A stretch of 64,000 bases of DNA from Mesorhizobium sp. B1-1-8 (GTDB lineage Bacteria > Pseudomonadota > Alphaproteobacteria > Rhizobiales > Rhizobiaceae): contig NZ_CP083956.1 of assembly GCF_006442795.2 (NCBI RefSeq), positions 3,697,501-3,761,500 on the forward strand, read 5' to 3'. The notes under the pieces were generated by a model. It worked only from the letters and a program-made list of their open reading frames with translations, was not told where the DNA came from and did no database searches. Shown here piece by piece: positions 37,772 to 46,514 of the stretch. Position 1 is the first letter of the stretch; each line of letters begins with the position of its first letter. The translations under genes and the position numbers were made by a program.

Positions 37772-38455
37772 TCAGTGGCCGTCCGATCCGAACCAAGGCG
37801 CCAGGAAAGCAAAATGGTCGGGAAACTGCTGCACGGCGCCCCCCAGAAGCATGTTCACCGCGACATAGAGGATGATCAGCAGGCCGATATAGGCGATCCA
37901 GCGGTATTTGTGCAGCAGGCGCGCGACAAAGGAGGCGGCAAAGCCCATCAGCGCGATCGAGAGAACCAGTCCGAAGATCAGCACCGTGGGATGCTTCATG
38001 GCTGCGCCGGCGACGGCGAGCACGTTGTCGAGCGACATCGAGACGTCGGCGATGACGATCTGCCAGGCGGCCTGCGAGAAGGTCTTGCGCGGCGACTTGC
38101 CGGCGATTTTGCCATCTATGTAGTCGCCGTTCGACAGCGCTTCCGTCGCGTCGCGCTCATCCTCATGGCTGACGCGCAGCTCGCGCCACATCTTCCAGCA
38201 TACCCAAAGAAGCAGGAGCCCGCCGGCGATGAGCAGCATCGGGCCGATGCTCAGCAGCCATTGCGTGATCAGGGCAAAGACGATGCGCAGGACAGTGGCT
38301 GCCGCGATACCGACCAGGATGGCGCGCTTGCGCTGATCCGCGGGAAGGCCGGCTGCCGCGAGGCCGATCACGATTGCGTTGTCGCCGGCGAGAGCGAGAT
38401 CGATTGCGACGACCTGGAGGAGAGCTGAAAGGCCTGCGGCAGTGAATATTTCCAT
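37772..38455 (-). CDS. TerC-family integral membrane protein
   Basis: Encodes 227 residues with about seven membrane helices. The two TerC acidic motifs are intact: DLALAGDNAIVIGLA (about 19-33) and DVSMSLDNVLAVAGAA (about 137-152). A charged cytoplasmic loop of about 40 residues separates the halves. The family is linked to Mn2+ export and to metallation of exported enzymes. AAGGA lies ten bases before the ATG. I looked for a manganese (yybP-ykoY) riboswitch upstream and did not see its conserved sequence. Confidence 0.88.
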   Translation of the reverse strand: MEIFTAAGLSALLQVVAIDLALAGDNAIVIGLAAAGLPADQRKRAILVGIAAATVLRIVFALITQWLLSIGPMLLIAGGLLLLWVCWKMWRELRVSHEDERDATEALSNGDYIDGKIAGKSPRKTFSQAAWQIVIADVSMSLDNVLAVAGAAMKHPTVLIFGLVLSIALMGFAASFVARLLHKYRWIAYIGLLIILYVAVNMLLGGAVQQFPDHFAFLAPWFGSDGH

Positions 38456-38623
38456 CGACTAGAAATCCTTGCCTGAAAATGAGCGTAGCCCTTTACCCGG
38501 ACGGGCCTAAAGGCATGGTCCATCGGCGTCAAGACGCAGGGTTGGGCATCGCCGGAAAACAAGGCCGGCAGCGCAAGCCCTCAAGGATTTCGGGCGGTTG
38601 CCGGCAAGCGGCAAGGCCGAAAA

Positions 38624-39013
38624 CTAGTCGTAGAGATTGTATTTTGCCCAGTCGGATTCCGGGATTTCGTCGCCGATCTTGTAGCGGAACTGCAGCACCT
38701 CCATGTGGTCCGGCGCGGTCTGGCATTTGTACTTCAGCCGGTACCATTGCCCCTTGCTGCGAAAGGCGGCGCCGGGGCTGCGGATGGCGTCGGCGCTCAT
38801 CTGCGGCGTGGCGAAGGCATAAGCCACCACGCGGTCGGCCTTGTATTTGCGATCGTCGTGGCTGATCCGGTCGAGGACCTCTGCATCGCACCGTTGCTCG
38901 AGACGTGTCTCAGGGTCGAGTTTCAGCAGGCCGGCGCGCAACGCATCGTCCATCGCCTTGGCCGGCCAAGCCAGCGTCAGGGCCGCCAGAACCATCAGGC
39001 AGAGCTTTTTCAT
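38624..39013 (-). CDS. exported DUF930-family protein
   Basis: Encodes 129 residues. A signal peptide (about 1-20, ending PAKAM) is followed by a DUF930 domain. The family signature LDPETRLEQRCDAEVLDRI sits near 32-50, and a second conserved block is WYRLKYKCQTAPDHMEV near 90-106. Two cysteines could form a disulfide in the periplasm. The function is unknown; the family is largely confined to Rhizobiales. The ATG at 39013 was chosen to put the signal peptide at the N-terminus. Confidence 0.82.
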   Translation of the reverse strand: MKKLCLMVLAALTLAWPAKAMDDALRAGLLKLDPETRLEQRCDAEVLDRISHDDRKYKADRVVAYAFATPQMSADAIRSPGAAFRSKGQWYRLKYKCQTAPDHMEVLQFRYKIGDEIPESDWAKYNLYD

Positions 39014-39561
39014 GGGCGCGACAAGCAGCATATTTTGTCTGAGAAATCAACCAAACGCACGCGCTTGTGAGACAGGAGTGAAGCCTCTAACGAGAGCGGA
39101 CGCAGCAATTTCCGCAGCCGGTTTCGGCACCGGCATCGAGGCTGGCCGGCGCCCCGTGCGAACATCAAGGACAGCGCCTGAAGACAAAGGTTGCCTGGGT
39201 CGGCTTGATTGCGATGCGTCTGCCTCCAACCAGGCAATGCCTCGCAAGCTGGCGCTTGCGGACTTCAGCCATTCGGGCGCGAAGAGTTCGCCCGGATCGA
39301 CATGACCAAAGCAGGGGAAAACGAACACTTCATGTTTTGATGCAGGGTTACTAATATTACGATTGCTTCAGCCGATTCGTTAACCCCGAGTCGGTCAGGC
39401 TCGGCGGTCAACCCAACGCCACCCCAACAGACCGTCGGGCCGCTAGACCAGAGCCGCGGGAAGACCCCCATCCATCGATTGAAGGATGAGGCTGTGCCAA
39501 CAATTCTATACTTACGACAGACCGGCAATCGCTTGGTGGGTGGCGTTCCGGGAGGGCAGTG
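39014..39561. other. intergenic, no gene supported
   Basis: About 550 bases with falling GC content towards 39.4 kb. Short frames exist on both strands but have neither good start signals nor family character. No repeat or RNA structure stood out. Confidence 0.5.
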
Positions 39562-39774
39562 ATGCTCAAACGAATTATGGCAGTCAAGGACTGGTCTTGT
39601 GCCATGAGCGACGAGATGGGCCGAGTGGTGTTGATGATCAACCCGACCGAAGGCGAGCCCGTCTTGGCCTTGATGACACTCTTGCAGGCCGCCAAAATGG
39701 GACTTGAGCTGCAGGCGCCAGAACTTGTCGCGCTATCCAGGTCTTCGGCCGCCAGACGGCGGCGCAGCCATTAG
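39562..39774 (+). CDS. hypothetical small protein
   Basis: Encodes 70 residues. A clear GGAGGG lies five bases before the ATG. The middle (VLALMTLLQAAKMGLELQ) is a likely amphipathic or hydrophobic helix, and the C-terminus is basic (SSAARRRRSH). No family is recognised. Its last 42 bases overlap the tail of the convergent zinc-ribbon gene, so at least one of the two ends may be wrong. Confidence 0.45.
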   Translation: MLKRIMAVKDWSCAMSDEMGRVVLMINPTEGEPVLALMTLLQAAKMGLELQAPELVALSRSSAARRRRSH

Positions 39775-39999
39775 GGGCGACCCATCGGGCAACGCATCGA
39801 TGCCTCCGGCGGCCAGGCGCCGGTGGTGTTCAAAGATCGCCAGCTTCTGCCCGTAGGTCATCCGCACCTTCGCGCGGCACCCCTCACATTTGAAGGTTGT
39901 GATGCTCTTGATCCAGGAGCCCCTTCTGATGATCGTCTTGTGACAGTTCGGACACTTGAACATCAGGTTTTTGTCGTGCAAGTCGATTGATAAGGGCAT
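39733..39999 (-). CDS. small zinc-ribbon protein, hypothetical
   Basis: Encodes 88 residues. Two CxxC knuckles, CPNC and CEGC, separated by about 20 residues (KTIIRRGSWIKSITTFK between them), form a zinc-ribbon near residues 15-42. The C-terminal 25 residues are Pro/Gly-rich. Proteins of this type may bind nucleic acid or act as adaptors. GGGGATTGGGG precedes the ATG. It overlaps the neighbouring hypothetical by 42 bases tail to tail. Confidence 0.55.
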   Translation of the reverse strand: MPLSIDLHDKNLMFKCPNCHKTIIRRGSWIKSITTFKCEGCRAKVRMTYGQKLAIFEHHRRLAAGGIDALPDGSPLMAAPPSGGRRPG

Positions 40000-40434
40000 C
40001 CCCAATCCCCCAGGCGAGGAGGCGGTTCACACACCCCTCTCGCAGAAATTACACAAGCGATGTGCCCTGACTGTGAGCAGCATCACATGTCATGGGCCGG
40101 CATCCTTTCCGGACGGCTCGCTCTGGTCCGGCAGGTATACACGCAACAGTTGTTATAGCTAATTTAGCCGCATGCCGGCAACACCGCAGATTCCAGCACT
40201 TCGAATGCGGTTTGGTCGGTCAGAATCGGAAACCCACATTTTCCGGCGCGTTTTGGGCCAAAAGTGTTACCCAGGTGACCCGTGTGTCCGGAACGAACCT
40301 GGGCCGGCCTGGCGGACCGCGAACGATGACATTGTGGGCAACTAAACGTGGAGGCAAAGGGGAGACCCCTAGGCGCACAGAGTTGACCGTGGCAAAAACG
40401 CTAGTCGGAACTTCGGATCTAAACAGTGGCCGCC
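40000..40434. other. intergenic, no gene supported
   Basis: About 435 bases upstream of the Sel1-repeat gene. A long forward frame crosses it but has no family character or start signal. No promoter or repeat could be assigned with confidence. Confidence 0.45.
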
Positions 40435-41391
40435 ATGCAAAGGTTGTCGAAGTTGCTTTGTTTCATAACCGGCCTGCTGATGGCCGGCATCGCCCATGCG
40501 GGACAAGCGGAACAGGCCTATAAAAGTGGAGACTACGCGGCGGCTGTCGAGTTGTGGAAGCTCAAGGCTAACGCAGGTGATGCCCAAGCGCAGGACAATC
40601 TTGGCACTGCTTACGCCGAATGGCACGGTGTCACACAGGATTACGTTCAAGCTGCCGCTTGGTACCGTAAGGCAGCAGACCAGGGTGACGTCCAGGCAGA
40701 GCACAATCTCGCCTATCTTTACGACCGTGGGCTAGGCGTCAAGCAAGACTATGCCGAAGCTGCAATTTGGTTTCGAAAAGCTGCCGATCAAGGATTAGCG
40801 GTCGCTCAGACCGATCTCGGGTTGCTGTACAGAGATGGAAGAGGCGTCCCGCAGGACTATAGAGAAGCTGCCACGTGGTTCCGTGAGGCCGCCGATCAAG
40901 GAACGGCCATTGCCCAATACTTTCTGGGTTTGGCCTACGCCAAAGGTCTAGGAGTCGCCCAGGATTATACCGAGGCAGTCGGATGGTATCGCAAAGCAGC
41001 GGATCAGGGGAATGCCCTCGCCGAGCATGATCTTGGTTTAGCTTATGCGGAGGGTCTCGGCGTTACGCTTGACTATGCCCAAGCCGTCTCATGGTTCCAG
41101 AAGGCTGCGGACCAGGGGGATGCAGGTGCTGAGTACGACCTTGGTATTTCGTACTACGAGGGGCTAGGGGTCCACTTAGACTTTGTGCAGGCCGTTGCCT
41201 GGCTGCGGAAATCTGCCGACCAAGGGTTCGCTAAAGCTGAGAACAGCCTTGGAGTAGCATACCTCGATGGCCATGGTGTGAAGCAGGATACTGCCCAAGC
41301 TCTCATTTTGATTCGCAAGGCTGCTGATCAAGGAGATTCCACTGCTAAGGCCAATCTTATCAAGTTGGAGCCGCCGGCGAAAAAGGCCTAA
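40435..41391 (+). CDS. exported Sel1-repeat protein
   Basis: Encodes 318 residues. A signal peptide (about 1-22, ending GIAHAG) is followed by seven complete 36-residue Sel1 repeats and the start of an eighth. Each repeat has the form G(x)2xAxxxLGxxYxxGxGVxxDYxxAxxWxRKAADQ. Sel1 proteins form a solenoid and act as scaffolds, often at the membrane or in exopolysaccharide regulation; ExoR of rhizobia is one example, but this is not ExoR. Codons are noticeably more AT-rich than in the neighbours, and the repeats are highly regular, suggesting recent acquisition or expansion. No strong ribosome-binding site is visible before the ATG. Confidence 0.85.
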   Translation: MQRLSKLLCFITGLLMAGIAHAGQAEQAYKSGDYAAAVELWKLKANAGDAQAQDNLGTAYAEWHGVTQDYVQAAAWYRKAADQGDVQAEHNLAYLYDRGLGVKQDYAEAAIWFRKAADQGLAVAQTDLGLLYRDGRGVPQDYREAATWFREAADQGTAIAQYFLGLAYAKGLGVAQDYTEAVGWYRKAADQGNALAEHDLGLAYAEGLGVTLDYAQAVSWFQKAADQGDAGAEYDLGISYYEGLGVHLDFVQAVAWLRKSADQGFAKAENSLGVAYLDGHGVKQDTAQALILIRKAADQGDSTAKANLIKLEPPAKKA

Positions 41392-41532
41392 AATTCGCTA
41401 TTTCGTAGAATTTCGACACTCAAAACTGGCGAGCAACACCTGATGAAGGTGGGCAATTCATTCACGCCAAACCGCTTCTCAGCTTTCATGCAGATCGCCA
41501 ACCGCATCCTGTCCTGACCCGATCGCTTGTCG

Positions 41533-41552
41533 CGCAAGTCGCGTGACTTGCG
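41533..41552. repeat. 8+8 inverted repeat upstream of xfp
   Basis: CGCAAGTC-GCGT-GACTTGCG, a perfect hairpin with a four-base loop and no T-run after it. Its right arm overlaps the FNR/FixK-like box. Confidence 0.5.
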
Positions 41553-41561
41553 TTGGATCAA
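41548..41561. promoter_or_regulatory. FNR/FixK-like box (TTGCGTTGGATCAA)
   Basis: The 14-mer fits the anaerobox TTGAT-N4-ATCAA with a perfect right half and TTGCG as left half, a variant used by alphaproteobacterial FNR/FixK proteins. It lies 291 bases before the xfp start, so the leader would be long. It could place xfp-ackA under low-oxygen control. Confidence 0.4.
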
Positions 41562-41852
41562 AGCCGCTCCCTTTTGTCCTGTCTAAAGGCAGTAGATGCG
41601 ATCTGCCGTTAGCTAGTGGCCTTAAAAGCATTTTCGGCTGAGGTTCTGCCGGGCTGAATGCTCGGCGCCGTTACAGGCCGCGACTAGATTGCGGTCAGCG
41701 CGGCGACCGCAGTCCCACAGTGGCAAATTCCTGCGACGGCCTCCGGCAAGCGAACAGTCATGGACCGAATTGAATGCCAAAGCGTTGGACTCCTTATCGG
41801 CTGAAACTCGAGCAACCCGCAGGCATTCGTAACCAACGACGGAACCGACGAA

Positions 41853-44240
41853 ATGAGCGACCTACCGACTACAGCCAGCCCCCGATTGTCGGAAAACGAA
41901 CTGCATAACATCAACGCCTATTGGCGCGCCGCGAATTATCTGACGATCGGCCAGATCTACCTGCTCGACAATCCGCTGCTGCGCGAGCCTCTACGGCTGG
42001 AGCACGTCAAGCCGCGGCTGCTTGGTCATTGGGGAACCTCGCCGGGCCTCAGCTTCATCTACGCGCATCTCAACCGCGCGATCCGGCTGCGCGACGCCAA
42101 TATCATCTATATCTGCGGCCCCGGTCACGGCGGCCCCGCGATGGTGGCGAATAGCTATCTTGAAGGCGTCTACAGCGAGATCAATCCCGATATCTCGCCG
42201 GACGAGAACGGAATGAGGAAGCTGTTCCGGCAATTCTCGTTTCCGGGCGGCATTCCCAGCCATGCCGCACCGGATGTGCCGGGCTCGATCCACGAGGGCG
42301 GCGAGCTCGGCTACGCGCTCTCCCATGCCTACGGCGCGGCCTTCGATAACCCGGATCTCATCGTCGCCTGCGTCGTCGGAGACGGCGAGGCGGAGACCGG
42401 GCCGCTCGCCACCGCTTGGCATTCCAACAAATTCCTCAACCCGGCGCAGGATGGCGCGGTGCTGCCGATCCTCCATCTCAACGGCTACAAGATCGCCAAT
42501 CCGACAATCTTTGCCCGCATTCCGCAAGACGAGTTGCGCGCGCTGTTCGTCGGCTATGGCTATGAGCCGCTATTCGTCGAAGGCCATGAGCCGGCATTGA
42601 TGCATCAGCGGATGGCGGTCGTTCTCGACGAGGCGCTCGATCGCATCAAGGCCATTCAGGATGCGGCTCGCAGCGATGGCGCCGCTGCCCGGGACCGGCC
42701 GAAATGGCCGATGATCGTGCTGCGAAGCCCCAAAGGCTGGACAGGTCCGAAAGAGGTCGACGGGCTGAAGACCGAGGGCTTCTGGCGTGCGCATCAGGTT
42801 CCGCTATCTGGTCTCGCCGAGAACCCGGCGCATCTCAAAATGCTGGAGGAGTGGCTGCGAAGCTATCGGCCAGAGGAATTGTTCGATGCCGGCGGCGCAG
42901 CTGTGGCCACGATCCGTGCCACCGCTCCGCGGGGAACCAGGCGCATGAGCGCCAATCCGCATGCGAATGGCGGCCTGCTGCGCCGATCACTTAGCCTGCC
43001 CAGCCTGCAGGACCACGCGCCGTCGGTCGAACGCCCCGGATCGGTCAAGGCCGAGGCGACCCGGGTGATGGGCAATTTCCTGCGCGACGTCATGATGCTG
43101 AACCAGGACGCCAGGAACTTCCGCATCGTCGGTCCTGACGAGACAGCCTCGAACCGGTTACAGGATGTGTTCGAGGTGACGGAACGTGCCTGGATGGAAA
43201 CGATTCTGCCCGAAGACGTGCATCTCGGCCGCGAGGGCAGGGTGATGGAAATCCTGTCCGAACACACCTGTCAGGGCTGGCTGGAAGGTTACCTGCTAAC
43301 GGGGCGGCATGGTTTGTTCTCGTGCTACGAGGCCTTCACGCACATCGTGGATTCCATGTTCAACCAACACGCCAAATGGCTGGACGCCTGTCGCAAATTA
43401 CCCTGGAGACGGCCGATCGCGTCGCTGAATTACCTTTTGTCCAGCCACGTCTGGCAGCAGGAGCACAATGGTTTCAGCCATCAGGATCCGGGCTTCATCG
43501 ACGTGGCTTTGAACAAGAAGGCCGATGTCGTTCGCGTCTACTTGCCGGCTGACGCCAACAGCCTGCTTTGCGTAACCGACCATGTGCTGCAGACATGGAA
43601 CCGGATCAACGTGATCGTGGCCGGCAAGGCCATGTCCTGGCAATGGCTGTCGATCGAAGAGGCGATCGTCCACTGCCATCAAGGCATCGGCATATGGAAC
43701 TGGGCGTCAACCGATGACGGAGCCGAGCCTGACGTGGTCATGGCATGCGCCGGCGACGTGCCGACGCTTGAGACGCTCGCCGCCGTCCAGATCCTGAAGA
43801 ACAGCATTCCGGAACTCAGGATCAGGGTGGTCAACATCGTCGACCTGATGACCCTGCAGCCAAAGGAACACCACCCTCACGGTCTATCGGATCGCGATTT
43901 CGACGCCCTGTTCACCGGGGATAAGCCGGTCATCTTCGCCTACCATGGCTATCCGTGGACCATCCACCGGCTGACCTATCGGCGAACCAATCACGACAAC
44001 ATCCATGTGCGCGGCTATAACGAGGAAGGGACGACCACGACGCCGTTCGACATGACCGTTCTGAATGGCCTCGATCGGTATCACCTGGTGCTGACTGTTC
44101 TCGACCGCATCCCGGCGCCGACAGGCGCGCATATCCAGTTGAAACAGGCCATGGAAGGCAAGCTGATCGAGCACCATGCCTATATCCGGGAGCACGGGCA
44201 GGACATGCCGGAAATTCTCGGCTGGAAGTGGGAGCAGTAG
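41853..44240 (+). CDS. xfp: xylulose-5-phosphate/fructose-6-phosphate phosphoketolase
   Basis: Encodes 795 residues, the full family length. This thiamine-diphosphate enzyme splits xylulose 5-phosphate (or fructose 6-phosphate) with phosphate to give acetyl phosphate and a shorter sugar phosphate. Typical motifs are [18 protein letters not shown] (about 59-76), [10 protein letters not shown] near 87, [21 protein letters not shown] (about 130) and [11 protein letters not shown] near 182. ackA follows 75 bases later on the same strand, so the pair would turn sugar phosphates into acetate and ATP. The ribosome-binding site is weak. Confidence 0.96.
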   Translation: MSDLPTTASPRLSENELHNINAYWRAANYLTIGQIYLLDNPLLREPLRLEHVKPRLLGHWGTSPGLSFIYAHLNRAIRLRDANIIYICGPGHGGPAMVANSYLEGVYSEINPDISPDENGMRKLFRQFSFPGGIPSHAAPDVPGSIHEGGELGYALSHAYGAAFDNPDLIVACVVGDGEAETGPLATAWHSNKFLNPAQDGAVLPILHLNGYKIANPTIFARIPQDELRALFVGYGYEPLFVEGHEPALMHQRMAVVLDEALDRIKAIQDAARSDGAAARDRPKWPMIVLRSPKGWTGPKEVDGLKTEGFWRAHQVPLSGLAENPAHLKMLEEWLRSYRPEELFDAGGAAVATIRATAPRGTRRMSANPHANGGLLRRSLSLPSLQDHAPSVERPGSVKAEATRVMGNFLRDVMMLNQDARNFRIVGPDETASNRLQDVFEVTERAWMETILPEDVHLGREGRVMEILSEHTCQGWLEGYLLTGRHGLFSCYEAFTHIVDSMFNQHAKWLDACRKLPWRRPIASLNYLLSSHVWQQEHNGFSHQDPGFIDVALNKKADVVRVYLPADANSLLCVTDHVLQTWNRINVIVAGKAMSWQWLSIEEAIVHCHQGIGIWNWASTDDGAEPDVVMACAGDVPTLETLAAVQILKNSIPELRIRVVNIVDLMTLQPKEHHPHGLSDRDFDALFTGDKPVIFAYHGYPWTIHRLTYRRTNHDNIHVRGYNEEGTTTTPFDMTVLNGLDRYHLVLTVLDRIPAPTGAHIQLKQAMEGKLIEHHAYIREHGQDMPEILGWKWEQ

Positions 44241-44315
44241 TCGGTGCGGCCGCCATCCTGGCCCGATCAGCTGAACGACGTCCATTGGCCGGCGGGTGGC
44301 TAAGGTGCTTCAGCC

Positions 44316-45482
44316 ATGAGCGACGCGATCCTTGTCCTCAACGGTGGTTCCTCAAGCCTGAAGTTCGCCCTCTTCCGGGAGGGCGATGAGCTTGCCCCGC
44401 TTCTGCGCGGGAATTTGTCCTCGATGGGGAAGCATCCGCGGCTGCGCGTTGCGGCCACGCAAACGGCAGCGGAAATCGACAGAAGCCTGGGCGATGAAGC
44501 GATCGATACCGCCAAGGCGTTTGCCGCGGTGGCCTCGGTGCTCGCCGATCGCGACATGCTGCGCCGGATAGGCAAGGTCGGGCACCGGATCGTGCACGGC
44601 GGGCGGGATTTTATCGGGGCGGCAATGCTCGACGCCGACAACCTCAAAGCCCTGCATCGCCTGGAGCCGCTCGCTCCGATTCACCAGGCCATCAACCTCG
44701 AGATCGTCGCGCTGGCTGCCGAACTCCTGCCAAAGGCGATCCAGGTCGGCTGCTTCGATACTACCTTCCACACGGCGCGACCGGAGCTGGCCAGGATCTA
44801 CGGCCTGCCGCGCGAACTCACGGAAGCGGGCATCGTTTCCTACGGGTTCCATGGACTTTCCTACAGCCACATTGCCGGGAAGCTTCGCGGACGTTACGGC
44901 GCTGCCGCCGGCGGGCGGGCGATTGTCGCCCATCTCGGCAGCGGCGCGAGCCTTTGCGCCATGCGGGGAGGGGCAAGCGTCGCCACCACGATGGGATTTT
45001 CGACGCTCGACGGCCTTGTGATGAGTACGCGTTGCGGCGCTGTGGATCCGGGGGCTATCCTGTACCTTCTCCAGGACAAAAAGCTTTCTTCCGAAGAACT
45101 TACGAACCTGCTTTACGAGAAATCCGGCCTGTTGGGCGTGTCCGCCATTTCGGGGGATATGCAGACGCTGCTTGGCTCGAGTGATCCTGCAGCGGCCCGT
45201 GCCGTCGACCTCTTCGTCTATCGTATCGGGCGTGAAATCGGTTCGCTCGCCGCTGCGCTTGGCGGACTGGACACGCTGGTTTTCACCGCCGGCATTGGCG
45301 AGCACGCAGCTGTGGTCCGGCAAAGGATCTGCGAAGCAGCGGAATGGCTTGGCGTTGCGCTCGACAATGATTTGAACCAGGGCGGCGAAGAACTGGTCAA
45401 CGCGCCGAACTCCCGCGTCGACGTTCTTGTCATCCCAGCCGACGAGGAAAGTGCCATGGCCAGGGAACTGCTCCAGTTCTGA
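44316..45482 (+). CDS. ackA: acetate kinase
   Basis: Encodes 388 residues. It transfers phosphate from acetyl phosphate to ADP. Family signatures are VLNGGSSSLKFALF near 6-19, VGHRIVHGG near 88-96 and FDTTFH near 148. The phosphate-binding region includes YGFHGLSYSHI near 171, AHLGSGASLCA near 206 and FTAGIGEHAAVVR near 325. It lies downstream of xfp, which supplies its substrate, and no phosphotransacetylase gene is present in the window. A tRNA gene follows on the other strand. Confidence 0.95.
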   Translation: MSDAILVLNGGSSSLKFALFREGDELAPLLRGNLSSMGKHPRLRVAATQTAAEIDRSLGDEAIDTAKAFAAVASVLADRDMLRRIGKVGHRIVHGGRDFIGAAMLDADNLKALHRLEPLAPIHQAINLEIVALAAELLPKAIQVGCFDTTFHTARPELARIYGLPRELTEAGIVSYGFHGLSYSHIAGKLRGRYGAAAGGRAIVAHLGSGASLCAMRGGASVATTMGFSTLDGLVMSTRCGAVDPGAILYLLQDKKLSSEELTNLLYEKSGLLGVSAISGDMQTLLGSSDPAAARAVDLFVYRIGREIGSLAAALGGLDTLVFTAGIGEHAAVVRQRICEAAEWLGVALDNDLNQGGEELVNAPNSRVDVLVIPADEESAMARELLQF

Positions 45483-45549
45483 GCAGACCCGGTGGATCGG
45501 CCCCTTTGTTTTGTTAATCCCTTGATAAAGAAGAAATTTTTTGAACGAC

Positions 45550-45639
45550 TGGCGGAGGGAGTGGGATTCGAACCCACGGTGAACTTGCGCCCACGCCGGT
45601 TTTCAAGACCGGTGCCTTAAACCGCTCGGCCATCCCTCC
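45550..45639 (-). tRNA. tRNA-Ser (anticodon TGA)
   Basis: On the minus strand from 45639: acceptor GGAGGGA / TCCCTCC, D arm, anticodon arm CCGGT-CTTGAAA-ACCGG with anticodon TGA, and a long variable arm (GTGGGCGCAAGTTCAC) typical of class II tRNAs. The T arm is GTGGG-TTCGAAT-CCCAC and the CCA is encoded. Length is 90 bases. Confidence 0.95.
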
Positions 45640-45942
45640 ATGTGATCTCTATCACCGGGTGCTCCGCTTAGATCAGCCGGCAGGACTGTGACGTGTCGCG
45701 AAGCACCCCATTGCTCTAGTGTGCAGCCTAAAGACCTGTCAACCGCGCTGCGTAAGGCGTCGCATAATTGCTGAACGGGACGCATTCGTCCCGCCTCATT
45801 GACGATACGACGCCGCGCCGGCCAGTCTACAGGGTTTTCGGGAAGAGACCGGCGCGAGGCAAAAGCACTTTCGCCGGAACTGTCGGCCATCGCGACCGTT
45901 TCACTCATGCGGGGTTTGGAAGCTGAAAAGAGGAGGACGAAA
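45640..45942. other. intergenic region with one hairpin
   Basis: About 300 bases between tRNA-Ser and a small membrane-protein gene. The only structure seen is the 7-bp hairpin at 45776-45793, CGGGACG-CATT-CGTCCCG, which lacks a T-run. Confidence 0.5.
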
Positions 45943-46206
45943 ATGGCTGTCATCCTCATCGGTGCGCTACTCATAGTCGCCGGCATTGTCTACATGGCAG
46001 GCGCGGCACTCTCACAGGGGCGACTCAGCAATTCGGCGCCGTTCGGCACTCCCGCCGACCGATCGGCCTCAAGGCTGTCAACGCCAGGTCCGACTCTCGA
46101 GCCGCGCCGGCGTGGACTCGGTTTCCTTGGGCTCTCGCGCAACTGGCCAGGCCTGCTGATGATGGGCATCGGCATAATTTTGATGTTGTCGGGGGCAGTG
46201 CCTTAG
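45943..46206 (+). CDS. small membrane protein, function unknown
   Basis: Encodes 87 residues with two hydrophobic helices, about 2-22 (AVILIGALLIVAGIVYMAG) and 68-86 (GLLMMGIGIILMLSG), joined by a polar Ser/Pro/Arg-rich loop. The ATG has an excellent AGGAGGA seven bases upstream, so translation is well supported. No family is recognised. It stands alone between a tRNA and rlpA. Confidence 0.7.
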   Translation: MAVILIGALLIVAGIVYMAGAALSQGRLSNSAPFGTPADRSASRLSTPGPTLEPRRRGLGFLGLSRNWPGLLMMGIGIILMLSGAVP

Positions 46207-46514
46207 GCGCGGCGAGGGCAGGGGCAAGCCTCTTGATGCGCCCCCCATCGAGGCCGAGCACTCCCGTCGTTGCCGCTGCCCCTGGCGCGCAAATCTTTCC
46301 GTCATCCAAGGTACCAAAGATATTGGTCGCAGCCGGCGCACCGAATCCCTTCCGTGTTGGCCACCGCTCCCGCCACATTCTCGCCCGGTTGCTGCCATAA
46401 TCGGTTAATACGCTGATAAGCAATTCCTGCGCACAAAGGGATTGGGATTCAAGGTGTTGCCTGGCGCGGGCCTTCGGCTCCGCAAGGTGGCAGCGAGAGG
46501 GGACAGTCGCAAAC
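46207..46514. other. intergenic, no gene supported
   Basis: About 310 bases before rlpA. A long minus-strand frame crosses it but is compositional. No promoter or repeat assignment is supported. Confidence 0.5.

Larger units (their letters stand above)
41392..41852. other. regulatory gap upstream of xfp
   Basis: About 460 bases without a supported gene. It contains an 8+8 inverted repeat (41533-41552) overlapping an FNR/FixK-like box (41548-41561). Confidence 0.5.

Noticed and set aside
38456-38530. yybP-ykoY manganese riboswitch upstream of the TerC-family gene
   Set aside because: The conserved paired loops of that riboswitch are not recognisable in the leader.
39047-39328. Minus-strand frame of 93 codons in the gap after the DUF930 gene
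   Set aside because: No ribosome-binding site and no recognisable fold; could be real but unsupported.
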